From: Oscillatoriales cyanobacterium CG2_30_40_61
Lineage (GTDB): Bacteria; Cyanobacteriota; Cyanobacteriia; Cyanobacteriales; Microcoleaceae
Reading direction: 5' to 3'
Length of the DNA stretch: 64,000 bases
Assembly (NCBI GenBank): GCA_001873365.1
Contig: MNYZ01000002.1
Coordinates: 41,028 to 105,027 of the forward strand
A program made the translations under genes and the position numbers. Of the stretch, positions 46,902 to 55,148 are shown one piece after another (the first letter of the stretch is position 1; each line of letters opens with the position of its first letter). The notes under the pieces were generated by a model. The model made no database searches and had not been told where the DNA came from. It saw only the letters and a program-made list of their open reading frames with translations.

Positions 46902-47978
46902 ATGACTAAAAAAGTAAGCGATCGCAATACTAAAGCCGAACTTTTGGAAGCCTATCAAGAGTTAGCTCAAGAAAAAAATGATTTAGAAACCCAGATTAAA
47001 CAACTAAGTTCTACTCCCAAAGAAGTTAAACCCATTAGTGAAGAAAAGATTAAACCCATGACCCCTACACCCGTTGTCCAAAAACCCAAAATGCAGCAAA
47101 CTATTGATCAATTATTACTATTACAATCTGGGTTTGGGAGTGCAATTAATGAATTATCAGAACAACTAACATCTGAAGCGATAAAACTAGGAGAATTACG
47201 TCATAATGTTACCCAGGAATTACAACAATTAGAAGAATTACATGATTTAGAAACCGTTGCAGATGATACTTTAGAAACCTTAGTTCAACGCTATGAAACC
47301 AGTGCAAAAACCTTTGATCAGGAGTTAAGTCTACGACGAGAAACCTTAGAACAGGAATTTCAAGAACAACAAAAAGCATGGCAAAAAGAACAGGAAGAAT
47401 ATCAACGGACAATTAAAGAACGCAATGAAACTTATAAAAAATCGCGATCGCGGGATCAAGAAACCTATGATTATCAATTAAAATTACAACGAGATATTGA
47501 TAATGACACCTATTCACAAACCCAGAAAACCTTGTATAAACAGCTTGAGAATTTACAAAAAGAACAGGAAAAACAATGGGAAGAACGGGAAAAAACTATT
47601 GCCCAACGGGAAAAACTGTATGCAGAAGTAAAAGCAAAAGTAGAAGAATTTCCTCAAAAACTGGAAGACAATATCAAACGTGGGAAAGACCTGGGGCGGA
47701 ATATTGGCAATTATCAAGCCAAAATTAAATCGGATTTACTCGCCAAGGAAGTAGAAGGTCAGAAACAATATTATGAACTGCGGGTTAAGTCCTTAATGGA
47801 AACCATCCAAAGTCAAGATACTCGTCTACAAACCTTGTCAAAACAATTGGATTCCGCCTTAAAACAAGTTCAAGATTTAGCGGTCAAAGCCATAGAAGGA
47901 TCTTCTAATATTAGTTCATTCCAAGCGGTCAAAGAAATCGCCTTAGAACAGGCTAAAAACCCCAATAAGGGCAAATAA
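46902..47978 (+). CDS. Cassette gene 5, coiled-coil protein, paralog of gene 4
   Basis: 358 residues, coiled coil from about 65 to 325. LQSGFGSAINELSEQLTSEAIKLGELRH parallels DFGSIIIELTEKLRTESIKLEELKR in gene 4. The tail SSFQAVKEIALEQAKNPNKGK is an extra conserved-looking terminus lacking in gene 4. The pair arose by tandem duplication. No nuclease or ATPase motif is visible. Confidence 0.7.
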   Translation: MTKKVSDRNTKAELLEAYQELAQEKNDLETQIKQLSSTPKEVKPISEEKIKPMTPTPVVQKPKMQQTIDQLLLLQSGFGSAINELSEQLTSEAIKLGELRHNVTQELQQLEELHDLETVADDTLETLVQRYETSAKTFDQELSLRRETLEQEFQEQQKAWQKEQEEYQRTIKERNETYKKSRSRDQETYDYQLKLQRDIDNDTYSQTQKTLYKQLENLQKEQEKQWEEREKTIAQREKLYAEVKAKVEEFPQKLEDNIKRGKDLGRNIGNYQAKIKSDLLAKEVEGQKQYYELRVKSLMETIQSQDTRLQTLSKQLDSALKQVQDLAVKAIEGSSNISSFQAVKEIALEQAKNPNKGK

Positions 47979-48131
47979 AACACAAGTTTAGGATATGTAG
48001 GGTCAATTTATGAATTGCCCCTACTGTTGTTATTATTGATCGTGGAGAAATTTTCACTAGCATTTGGAGTCAAATTTTGATAATCTAGGATTAATATATT
48101 TTTGTCAATCTTAGTCAGGATACTGATTGCT

Positions 48132-48464
48132 ATGAAATCTCAACAGATGATTACGTTTTTTTCGCAAATTGTGACGCAGAAACCCGAACTATTTTCGGCA
48201 GAAGTTTTAAATGATTTAACCCGATTAGAAAGGGTTTTGGATAACTCCGAGACGGAATCGGAGTCTGAGCGAATTGAATCTATATCGGAGGCTATTATTG
48301 AGTTTTGTGATGTTAACCCTAAAATCAATTCTCAATTAACAGAAATGGCATCGGAACCCCAACTAAATGAGACTCAAAGATTGGAGGAAAATCAAGTTGA
48401 ACTATTAAGTAATTCCGTTAAAAAAGTTTTAGATTTACATTTCTTAAACCGCTCCAATGTTTGA
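48132..48464 (+). CDS. Cassette gene 6, acidic small protein
   Basis: 110 residues from ATG 48132 (a TTG ten codons upstream is possible). Helical and acidic (SETESESERIESISEAIIEFCDV). Separated by 153 bp from gene 5, so membership of the cassette is less certain. Confidence 0.5.
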   Translation: MKSQQMITFFSQIVTQKPELFSAEVLNDLTRLERVLDNSETESESERIESISEAIIEFCDVNPKINSQLTEMASEPQLNETQRLEENQVELLSNSVKKVLDLHFLNRSNV

Positions 48465-48694
48465 ATGTAGACTTTGAATTTTTGCTTAAAATTCCCCTTC
48501 TTTAATTAATTCTTGCCACTCCTAAAATTAGAGGAGGGGGAAATTGTTAAGAATCTTGAATTTATTTGTACTATTGTACAGTTTTGTATCAAGTCATTAA
48601 CCTGTGATCCCAGAAGTGAAAATTGGGAGTTTTTAAGAGTTACGATAAAAAAAGTAAAACCTTAAAATTCTAACTTAAAACTAAACAATCAATT

Positions 48695-50059
48695 ATGAGC
48701 ATTGCTACAATTAACCCGGCCACGGGGGAAACGGTAAAAACCTTTACTCCCCTAACCGATGCCGAAATTGATGCCGCTTTGTCTCGAGCCGATTGCGCTT
48801 TTAAAGACTATCGGCGAGTCTCTTTTCAACAGCGATCGCAATGGATGCAAAACGCGGCTAACTTGTTAGAAGAAAATGCCGAAACCTACGCCAAAATTAT
48901 GACGTTAGAAATGGGAAAACCCATTACTTCTGCGATCGCCGAAGCCAAAAAAAGCGCCGCCGTCTGTCGCTTTTATGCGGAAAATGCGGCTCAATTTCTA
49001 GCCGATGTTCCCGCAGAAAGTGACGCCAGTAATAGCTTTATTGCTTACGAACCTTTGGGAGCAATTTTAGCAGTAATGCCCTGGAATTTTCCCTTCTGGC
49101 AAGTCTTCCGCTTCGCTGCACCCGCATTAATGGCAGGAAATGTCGGTTTACTCAAACACGCCTCCAACGTGCCTGAATGCGCCTTAGCTATCGGGGAAAT
49201 TTTCCAAAAAGCCGGATTTCCTGAAGGAGTATTTCAAACCCTATTAGTGGGGTCTGATAAAGTAGCTCAAATTATTACCGATGATCGGGTTAAAGCCGGA
49301 ACATTAACCGGAAGTGAACCCGCCGGGGCTAGTTTGGCATCTTTAGCGGGTCAAAACATTAAAAAAACCGTCCTAGAATTAGGTGGAAGTGATCCGTTTA
49401 TTGTGTTAGAAACGGCGGATATAAATGCAGCAGTAGAAGCCGCAGTTATGGCACGAATGTTAAACAATGGACAATCTTGTATTGCGGCAAAACGGTTTAT
49501 TTTAATGTCTACAATTGCCGATGAATTTGAAAGTCGTATGGCGGAAAAATTCGCGGCTTTAAAAATCGGTGATCCGATGTTACCTGATACCCAAGTTGGG
49601 CCCCTAGCAACCCCGGGTATTTTAAAAGAATTACACCAACAGGTTAAAATCTGTGTTCAAGCCGGAGCTAAAGTATTAACTGGAGGTCAACCTCTGGAAT
49701 CTCCGGGGAATTTTTATCCCCCAACTATTTTGACCAAAATTCCTGAAGGAACACCCGCTTACAGTGAAGAATTCTTTGGGCCAGTAGCGTTAATTTTCCG
49801 AGTTAATTCTTTAGATGAAGCCATTACCCTAGCTAACAGCACGATCTTTGGTTTGGGTGCGAGTGCTTGGACAAAAAATCAAGCCGAACAACAGCGTTTA
49901 ATTCGAGAATTAGAAGCGGGTGCGGTGTTTATTAATGGTTTAGTTAAATCCGATCCCCGCCTACCCTTTGGCGGCATCAAACGTTCTGGTTATGGACGGG
50001 AATTGAGTATTCAAGGGATTCACGAATTTGTGAATATTAAAACGGTTTGGATTAAATAA
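48695..50059 (+). CDS. gabD: NAD(P)-dependent succinate-semialdehyde dehydrogenase
   Basis: A 454-residue aldehyde dehydrogenase with GTLTGSEPAGASLASLAGQ, general base ELGGSDPFIVLE and nucleophile NNGQSCIAAKRFI. It oxidises succinic semialdehyde to succinate. With the next gene it forms the 2-oxoglutarate-to-succinate bypass established in Synechococcus PCC 7002, replacing 2-oxoglutarate dehydrogenase. Symbol given by function; it is a generic ALDH member. Confidence 0.88.
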   Translation: MSIATINPATGETVKTFTPLTDAEIDAALSRADCAFKDYRRVSFQQRSQWMQNAANLLEENAETYAKIMTLEMGKPITSAIAEAKKSAAVCRFYAENAAQFLADVPAESDASNSFIAYEPLGAILAVMPWNFPFWQVFRFAAPALMAGNVGLLKHASNVPECALAIGEIFQKAGFPEGVFQTLLVGSDKVAQIITDDRVKAGTLTGSEPAGASLASLAGQNIKKTVLELGGSDPFIVLETADINAAVEAAVMARMLNNGQSCIAAKRFILMSTIADEFESRMAEKFAALKIGDPMLPDTQVGPLATPGILKELHQQVKICVQAGAKVLTGGQPLESPGNFYPPTILTKIPEGTPAYSEEFFGPVALIFRVNSLDEAITLANSTIFGLGASAWTKNQAEQQRLIRELEAGAVFINGLVKSDPRLPFGGIKRSGYGRELSIQGIHEFVNIKTVWIK

Positions 50060-50067
50060 AGAAAAAT

Positions 50068-50140
50068 AAACCGGGTTTATGATCAGAGTTTAGAAGATAA
50101 AATCAAGATTTTTGTTCATCAACCCGGTTTCTGAATATCA
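50068..50140. repeat. AACCGGGTTT / AACCCGGTTT inverted repeat
   Basis: AAACCGGGTTTATG (50069-50082) and CAACCCGGTTTCTGA (50122-50136) flank an AT-rich loop between the two bypass genes. Same family as the 18.3 kb array. Confidence 0.7.
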
Positions 50141-50162
50141 ATTTCATTCACATTAAAAAATC

Positions 50163-51800
50163 ATGAACACAGCAGAACTCTTAGTTAAATGTCTGGAAAA
50201 TGAAGGTGTGGAGTATATTTTTGGGGTTCCAGGGGAAGAAAATATGCAAATTCTGGAATGCTTAAAAACCTCCTCAATTAAATTTATTACTACTCGCCAT
50301 GAACAGGGCGCCGCATTTATGGCCGATGTTTATGGGCGCTTAACCGGAAGGGCGGGAGTTTGTTTATCAACCTTGGGCCCGGGTGCAACTAATTTAATGA
50401 CCGGGGTGGCGGATGCTAATTTAGATGGAGCTCCGTTAGTTGCAATTACGGGTCAAGTGGGAACCGATAGAATGCACATTGAATCCCATCAATATTTGGA
50501 TTTAGTGGCAATGTTTGCCCCGGTTACTAAATGGAATGCCCAAATTGTTCGCCCTAGTATTACTCCAGAAATTGTCAGGAAAGCGTTTAAATTAGCCCAG
50601 GCAGAAAAACCCGGGGCGGTGCATATTGATCTCCCAGAAAATATTGCCAGTATGGAGGTCGAAGGTTATCCTTTAAGACAAGATAAGCGAGAAAAAGTTT
50701 ATTCGGCTTATCAAAGTATGAATGAAGCCGCGATCGCTATTTCTAAAGCCAATAATCCCTTAATATTAGTAGGAAATGGTGCGATTCGGGGGAATGCTAG
50801 TGCCGCTTTTACAGAATTTGCCACCCAATTGAATATCCCCGTTGTGAATACATTTATGGGAAAAGGCATGATTCCCTATACCCATCCCTTAGCATTATGG
50901 ACAACAGGATTACAACTGCGGGATTATATTAGTTGTGGATTTGATAAAGCGGATTTGATCATTGCTGTTGGCTATGATTTAATTGAATATTCCCCGAAAA
51001 AATGGAATCCCCAAGGCAAAATTCCGATTATTCATATTGGTGAAACTCCCGCCGAAGTTGATAGTAGTTATATTCCGATTGCTGAAATTATTGGGGATAT
51101 TTCTGACTCTCTCCATGAAATTTTAAGACGTTCAGATCGTACCGGAAAACCCGAACCCTATGCTTTAAAATTAAAAACAGATATTCGGAATAATTACGAA
51201 TTTTATGCTAAGGATGATGGCTTTCCGATTAAACCGCAAAAAATTATTTATGATTTGCGTCAAGTTATGGGCCCAGAAGATATTGTGATTTCAGATGTCG
51301 GCGCTCATAAAATGTGGATGGCGAGACATTATCACTGTGAAACTCCGAATACCTGTTTAATTTCTAATGGATTTGCGGCGATGGGATTTGCTATTCCTGG
51401 AGCAGTTGCAGCTAAATTAGTTTATCCTAATCGGAAGGTGGTGGCGGTCACTGGAGATGGCGGATTTATGATGAATAATCAGGAACTTGAAACCGCTTTA
51501 CGGGTAGGAACTCCTTTTGTGACATTAATCTTTAATGATGGCGGTTATGGATTAATTGAATGGAAACAAAACGACCAATTTGGGTCATCTTCGTTTATTA
51601 AATTTGGCAATCCTGATTTTGTTAAATTTGCCGAAAGTATGGGATTAAAAGGCTATCGAGTGGAAGCTACAACCGATTTAATTCCTATTCTCAAAGAAGC
51701 CCTAAATCAAGATGTTCCAGTGGTGATTGATTGTCCCGTAGACTATCGAGAAAATGCTCTGTTTAGTCAACGGGCGGGCGGTTTATGTTGTCCTATCTAA
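50163..51800 (+). CDS. ThDP-dependent 2-oxoglutarate decarboxylase (acetolactate-synthase-like)
   Basis: A 545-residue ThDP enzyme: N-terminal catalytic-Glu region RHEQGAAFMADVYGRLTG, DVGAHKMWMARHY and the ThDP motif GDGGFMMNNQELETA. It resembles acetolactate synthase large subunit, but adjacency to SSADH and the cyanobacterial type point to 2-oxoglutarate decarboxylase, which makes succinic semialdehyde. Acetolactate synthase proper is the alternative annotation. Confidence 0.85.
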   Translation: MNTAELLVKCLENEGVEYIFGVPGEENMQILECLKTSSIKFITTRHEQGAAFMADVYGRLTGRAGVCLSTLGPGATNLMTGVADANLDGAPLVAITGQVGTDRMHIESHQYLDLVAMFAPVTKWNAQIVRPSITPEIVRKAFKLAQAEKPGAVHIDLPENIASMEVEGYPLRQDKREKVYSAYQSMNEAAIAISKANNPLILVGNGAIRGNASAAFTEFATQLNIPVVNTFMGKGMIPYTHPLALWTTGLQLRDYISCGFDKADLIIAVGYDLIEYSPKKWNPQGKIPIIHIGETPAEVDSSYIPIAEIIGDISDSLHEILRRSDRTGKPEPYALKLKTDIRNNYEFYAKDDGFPIKPQKIIYDLRQVMGPEDIVISDVGAHKMWMARHYHCETPNTCLISNGFAAMGFAIPGAVAAKLVYPNRKVVAVTGDGGFMMNNQELETALRVGTPFVTLIFNDGGYGLIEWKQNDQFGSSSFIKFGNPDFVKFAESMGLKGYRVEATTDLIPILKEALNQDVPVVIDCPVDYRENALFSQRAGGLCCPI

Positions 51801-51830
51801 CTCTGATCTGGTACTTAACTTAAACATAAT

Positions 51831-51880
51831 AAAAATAGCTTTGTACGAATCTTGTTGAAGTATCGCACAAAGCTATTTTT
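51831..51880 (+). terminator. Intrinsic terminator after the decarboxylase gene
   Basis: AAAAATAGCTTTGT (51831-51844) pairs with ACAAAGCTATTTTT (51867-51880), ending in a T-run. Beyond it, 51891-52001 holds a 36-codon ORF (MTNLHDLENIYSG...) with no recognisable family. Confidence 0.85.
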
Positions 51881-52020
51881 ATAATATCTAATGACAAACC
51901 TACATGATTTGGAAAATATTTATTCGGGAACCCTTGATAATGATTTAAAATGGCGATGGCTGCGACTGTCTATGCCTAAGCACTTAATCTATTTATGCTA
52001 ATATTAAGTAGTTTAAACAT

Positions 52021-53106
52021 TAAGTGGCTAAACAAAATTAATTGCGCAAATAGGAAATAATGCTTTATTCTAAAAAAAGCACTTTAAATCTCAAAAAATC
52101 ATGATGTTACTTAAAGAAATGAATCTCGAAATGTTAAATCTTTTAAACAGAATAAGTCGCTCCAGTAAATTTCCTCAAGTAAGAAATAGAGCTCAATGTC
52201 TAATCCTGATTTATTAGGGGTTTTCTCTCGACCAATTAATAACAATATTTAGAATCAGCCGAAAAACTCTATATAATTGGTTGACTCGATGGGAAAAAAT
52301 TGGATTTGTCGGTCTATATAATGAAAAAGGAAGGGCGAGAAAAGCTAAATTAAGCCCATCACAAATAGCACAAGTAAAAGAGTGGGTGAAAGCCGAACCC
52401 AAAAATCTCAATAAAGTCGTGACAAAAATTGATAAGGCGTGGGGGATTGAGGTAAGTAAAGAAACTATAAAAAGAACTATAAAAAAGTTGAATATGTTCT
52501 GGAAAAGAATGAAAATGGGATTAAGCAAAACCCCTGACGAATGGGAGTTAGAGGTAAAAACACCAGAATTATTAAAGCTGAAAGAACAAGATAAAAAAGG
52601 AGAAATTGATTTAAGATATTTAGATGAAAGTGGATTTTCTTTAACGCCGTACATTCCTTATGGTTGGCAAGAGAAAAATTCCACAATAATTCTCAAAAGT
52701 TCTCAAAGTAAAAGAATAAATGTGCTGGGATTAATGAATTGTAGAAATGAATTATTTTCGGAAATTCACCTGCAAACAATTGATAGTGAAACAGTGATTA
52801 AATTTTTAGATAAATTTAGCGAAAATCTAACTAAACCTACTGTGGTTGTTCTCGATCAATCTTCAATTCATACCAGCGATCGCTTTCTCTCAAAATTACC
52901 GGAATGGGAGCCAAATAATTTAAAAATATTTTGGCTACCTACCTACTCACCCAAGCTAAATTTAATTGAAATATTATGGAAATTTATTAAATATGAATGG
53001 ATTGAAGTTGATGCTTACGCAAGTTGGTCAAGCTTAGTTAAATATCTGAAAAAAGTGCTTGGAAACTTAGGCCAAGAATATGTAATTAATTTTGTTTAGG
53101 TACTTA
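52021..53106 (+). mobile_element. IS630-family (Tc1/mariner-type) insertion sequence
   Basis: Terminal inverted repeats at 52021-52043 and 53084-53106 match at about 21 of 23 positions (core TAAACAAAATTAATT). Each end starts with the TA expected of an IS630 target duplication. About 1.09 kb. The right end lies inside an antitoxin remnant at codon TAC. Confidence 0.88.
52101..53099 (+). pseudogene. IS630 transposase with in-frame TAG
   Basis: A reading frame of 333 codons from ATG 52101 is continuous except for TAG at 52215-52217 (LILIY-stop-GFSLDQL). The HTH part precedes and spans the stop. Downstream, the DDE residues are intact: DESGFS, VVVLDQSSIHTS, and PTYSPKLNLIEILW with its Glu. A single nonsense mutation therefore inactivates the gene, unless readthrough occurs. 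Confidence 0.88.
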
Positions 53107-53222
53107 CGATCATCGAGAAGAAATTGATCGTCGCACGGCTGAAATAGAACTCTTGTGGAAGAATTAAAGCGCAATAGTCCACCATCGACCTTACAAGAAA
53201 AGTTGAGGGCAATTAGAGGTGA
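53103..53222 (+). pseudogene. DUF433-type antitoxin remnant
   Basis: YDHREEIDRRTAEIELL then, after a frameshift, VEELKRNSPPSTLQEKLRAIRGE and stop. The residues are a DUF433 antitoxin C-terminus. The N-terminal part is absent; the IS630 right end sits just before the Tyr codon. Confidence 0.7.
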
Positions 53223-53329
53223 GTGATCAAATTCGTTTTCATTTAGACGAACATATTGACTCTAATATTGCGCGTGGTCTACGTCGTTACGGAATAGATG
53301 TAACGACAACATTTGATTTTAATTTATGA
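53219..53329 (+). pseudogene. DUF5615 PIN-like toxin fragment
   Basis: GTG start overlapping the antitoxin stop; reads SDQIRFHLDEHIDSNIARGL, then RRYGIDVTTTFDFNL and a stop. It is the N-terminal 36 codons of a DUF5615 toxin, with the catalytic Asp region (HLDEH), truncated. Confidence 0.7.
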
Positions 53330-53387
53330 AGTCTATATACCTGAAGAAATGATGGGCAGGATTGAATATATTTGACGGTATTGTAAC

Positions 53388-53438
53388 GCGATCGCGTTTT
53401 AGGATTTGGGGATGGGAGAGGTGCGCTCGCGACCAAAT
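53388..53438. repeat. GCGATCGCGTTTT-type spacer repeat, copy 1
   Basis: GCGATCGCGTTTTAGGATTTGG... then CGCTCGCGACCAAAT. Related copies at 54054-54093 and 57797-57848 share the layout HIP1 + TTTGAGATTTGGG + second GCGATC. Dispersed repeat built around HIP1. Confidence 0.7.
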
Positions 53439-53536
53439 CGTAAAATAAGCTTAACAATTGAAAAGCGAAAATTAGGTTATATTAAAGTGTAATCAACAAG
53501 ACTGTATTTGAAACATACTGTACGGGAATCAGTGCC

Positions 53537-53794
53537 ATGTCTATTTCCAAATCTGAAAAGCAACAGTCTTTAAAATCGACTAATGTTGCCGATCTGCAAA
53601 TGCGAGCGATCGCCTACAGTTTAGACACTTTAATTCCAGGGATCTACATTTGGCTGGGTGCGCTCAAAATTCGGATTGGGGGTAGCGAACCAGAAGACAG
53701 CTATCCGGGGACAATTCACAGTCCAATTGGCATTGCTTTAGTATTTCCTGGCTATCGCATCTACAGCACTTATCAAGGTAGCTATGACCCTTGA
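53537..53794 (+). CDS. Small protein of unknown function, first of an overlapping pair
   Basis: 85 residues, with a basic polar N-terminus and a short hydrophobic core (AYSLDTLIPGIYIWLGALKIRIGG). Its 3' end overlaps the next gene by 11 bases in another frame, so the two are coupled. No family recognised. Confidence 0.5.
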   Translation: MSISKSEKQQSLKSTNVADLQMRAIAYSLDTLIPGIYIWLGALKIRIGGSEPEDSYPGTIHSPIGIALVFPGYRIYSTYQGSYDP

Positions 53795-54011
53795 TCAGCA
53801 TAAACTTGATGGTATTGCTCAAATTACTGTGAAAACTTTGCCATCTACAGAATTTGAGTTACTTTTAGTGGGAGCAGATTACAAAAAAATTGGTACTGCT
53901 CCGGCCCAGGGAAATCGGCTGAAAGTGTGGTGGACTCATTCTACTTTTAGACGTATTGAAGCTATTTATAGTGCTGATGGAACTGTTGCTATTACTGCTT
54001 ATCATGTTTAG
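53784..54011 (+). CDS. Small protein of unknown function, second of an overlapping pair
   Basis: 75 residues, soluble, beta-rich (AQITVKTLPSTEFELLLVGADYKKIG). Arrangement and size resemble two-gene toxin-antitoxin or immunity modules, but there is no sequence evidence for that. Confidence 0.5.
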   Translation: MTLDQHKLDGIAQITVKTLPSTEFELLLVGADYKKIGTAPAQGNRLKVWWTHSTFRRIEAIYSADGTVAITAYHV

Positions 54012-54053
54012 ATTTGTAGTTAAAAAAACTAGAAGTTTTTATTGATTGATGAA

Positions 54054-54093
54054 GGGCGATCGCGCTTTGAGATTTGGGGTAGGGTGCGATCGC
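54054..54093. repeat. GCGATCGCG-type spacer repeat, copy 2
   Basis: GGGCGATCGCGCTTTGAGATTTGG then GTGCGATCGCC, between convergent genes. Confidence 0.7.
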
Positions 54094-54103
54094 CTTTTCG
54101 TAA

Positions 54104-54886
54104 CTACTCCTGACTCAAAATTGCCAAAAACTCTTGCACCACCAAATCCGGTTGTTCGCTACATCGGGCAGCGTCGTAATGTTTGACAAGACAGATGCCA
54201 GAATCGATCGAAACAATATCTAGCGGTTCATCTTGTATTGCATCTTCAGGCGATCGCACATCATCAACCTCAAGAATGCCTAATTTGCCTTGGTGGAAGA
54301 TGAGAAATTGAGCTTTCTGGTTTTGTCTGCCAGCGGGTGTGGTAAGTCGCAGCTGAGAGTTTGGGATGAAGATGGCATGAGTGTGATCGAGCATTTCGGC
54401 AATTTTCACTTGTGCATCTGAGTGAAAACAAAAACCATTCCAGTCAATTTTGTTTTCCGACTCAGATAATTTAGTTTCAGTGTTAGGGGCTATTGTTTTA
54501 TCTAAATCTGTTTGAACACAGTCAGCTTCATTTAAGCTGGCGAATAATCTAGCGCCACTTAAGTTTGCCCCACTGAGATTGGCACCGCTGAGGTTAACTT
54601 CAATCGTCAGATTTCGCTGCACGTTCACTTTACTTCGCTGCAAGTATCGTTTGATGACAGACGGGAGATTACCTTTTTTGACCTTTTCACCAAGTGCTTT
54701 AGACAACTGCTGCCAAAGTTTTGCACCAGCATCTCTGATATAATCATATTCATATTCAGTGCAGGCGGCAATTTCTTTATAAGACCGTCCTTCCCAGGAT
54801 TGACGAAACACTAGCTCTTGGATCTGGCTGAGGCGATCGTAGCTGAGGGCAGCTTCTGCGATCGTTAGTGCTTCATCAACAGTCAT
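54104..54886 (-). CDS. VMAP-type N-terminal module + pentapeptides + degenerate PD-(D/E)XK-like domain
   Basis: A 260-residue protein. Residues 1-85 match the helical/HTH module of the two STAND proteins (YDRLSQIQELVFRQSWEGRSYKEIA ... AGAKLWQQLSKALGEKVKKGNLPSVI). Residues 97-117 are pentapeptides (ANLSGANLSGARL). Residues about 150-255 (FLIFHQGKLGILEVDD ... GICLVKHYDAARC) resemble a DUF559-like nuclease. The usual Asp before FLI is Gln and the Lys/His pattern is altered, so catalysis is doubtful. May be a sensor rather than a nuclease. Confidence 0.6.
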   Translation of the reverse strand: MTVDEALTIAEAALSYDRLSQIQELVFRQSWEGRSYKEIAACTEYEYDYIRDAGAKLWQQLSKALGEKVKKGNLPSVIKRYLQRSKVNVQRNLTIEVNLSGANLSGANLSGARLFASLNEADCVQTDLDKTIAPNTETKLSESENKIDWNGFCFHSDAQVKIAEMLDHTHAIFIPNSQLRLTTPAGRQNQKAQFLIFHQGKLGILEVDDVRSPEDAIQDEPLDIVSIDSGICLVKHYDAARCSEQPDLVVQEFLAILSQE

Positions 54887-54972
54887 GTGTCAAATTCCTC
54901 TCACAGCCAGAATTTCTACTCAACACTAGATTGTACCACAATAGTCTAACCACTGGGTGTCTACCCTTAATT

Positions 54973-55016
54973 ATTACTTATCTATTACTTTTTTATTACT
55001 TATCTATTACTTTTTT
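54973..55016. repeat. 22-bp tandem repeat (two copies)
   Basis: ATTACTTATCTATTACTTTTTT occurs twice in succession (54973-54994, 54995-55016), upstream of the gene at 54104-54886. Confidence 0.8.
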
Positions 55017-55148
55017 GTCTCTTAAGACTGAGGTGGATTTGCTAAACTCTAATGCAAGGAATATGAACGGTGCCAATGCTTAAGTCTTGTAAAAGACCAT
55101 AACACAGATTGATTTTTGCTGACTATTAATTTAGTAACAGGAAGTTTC

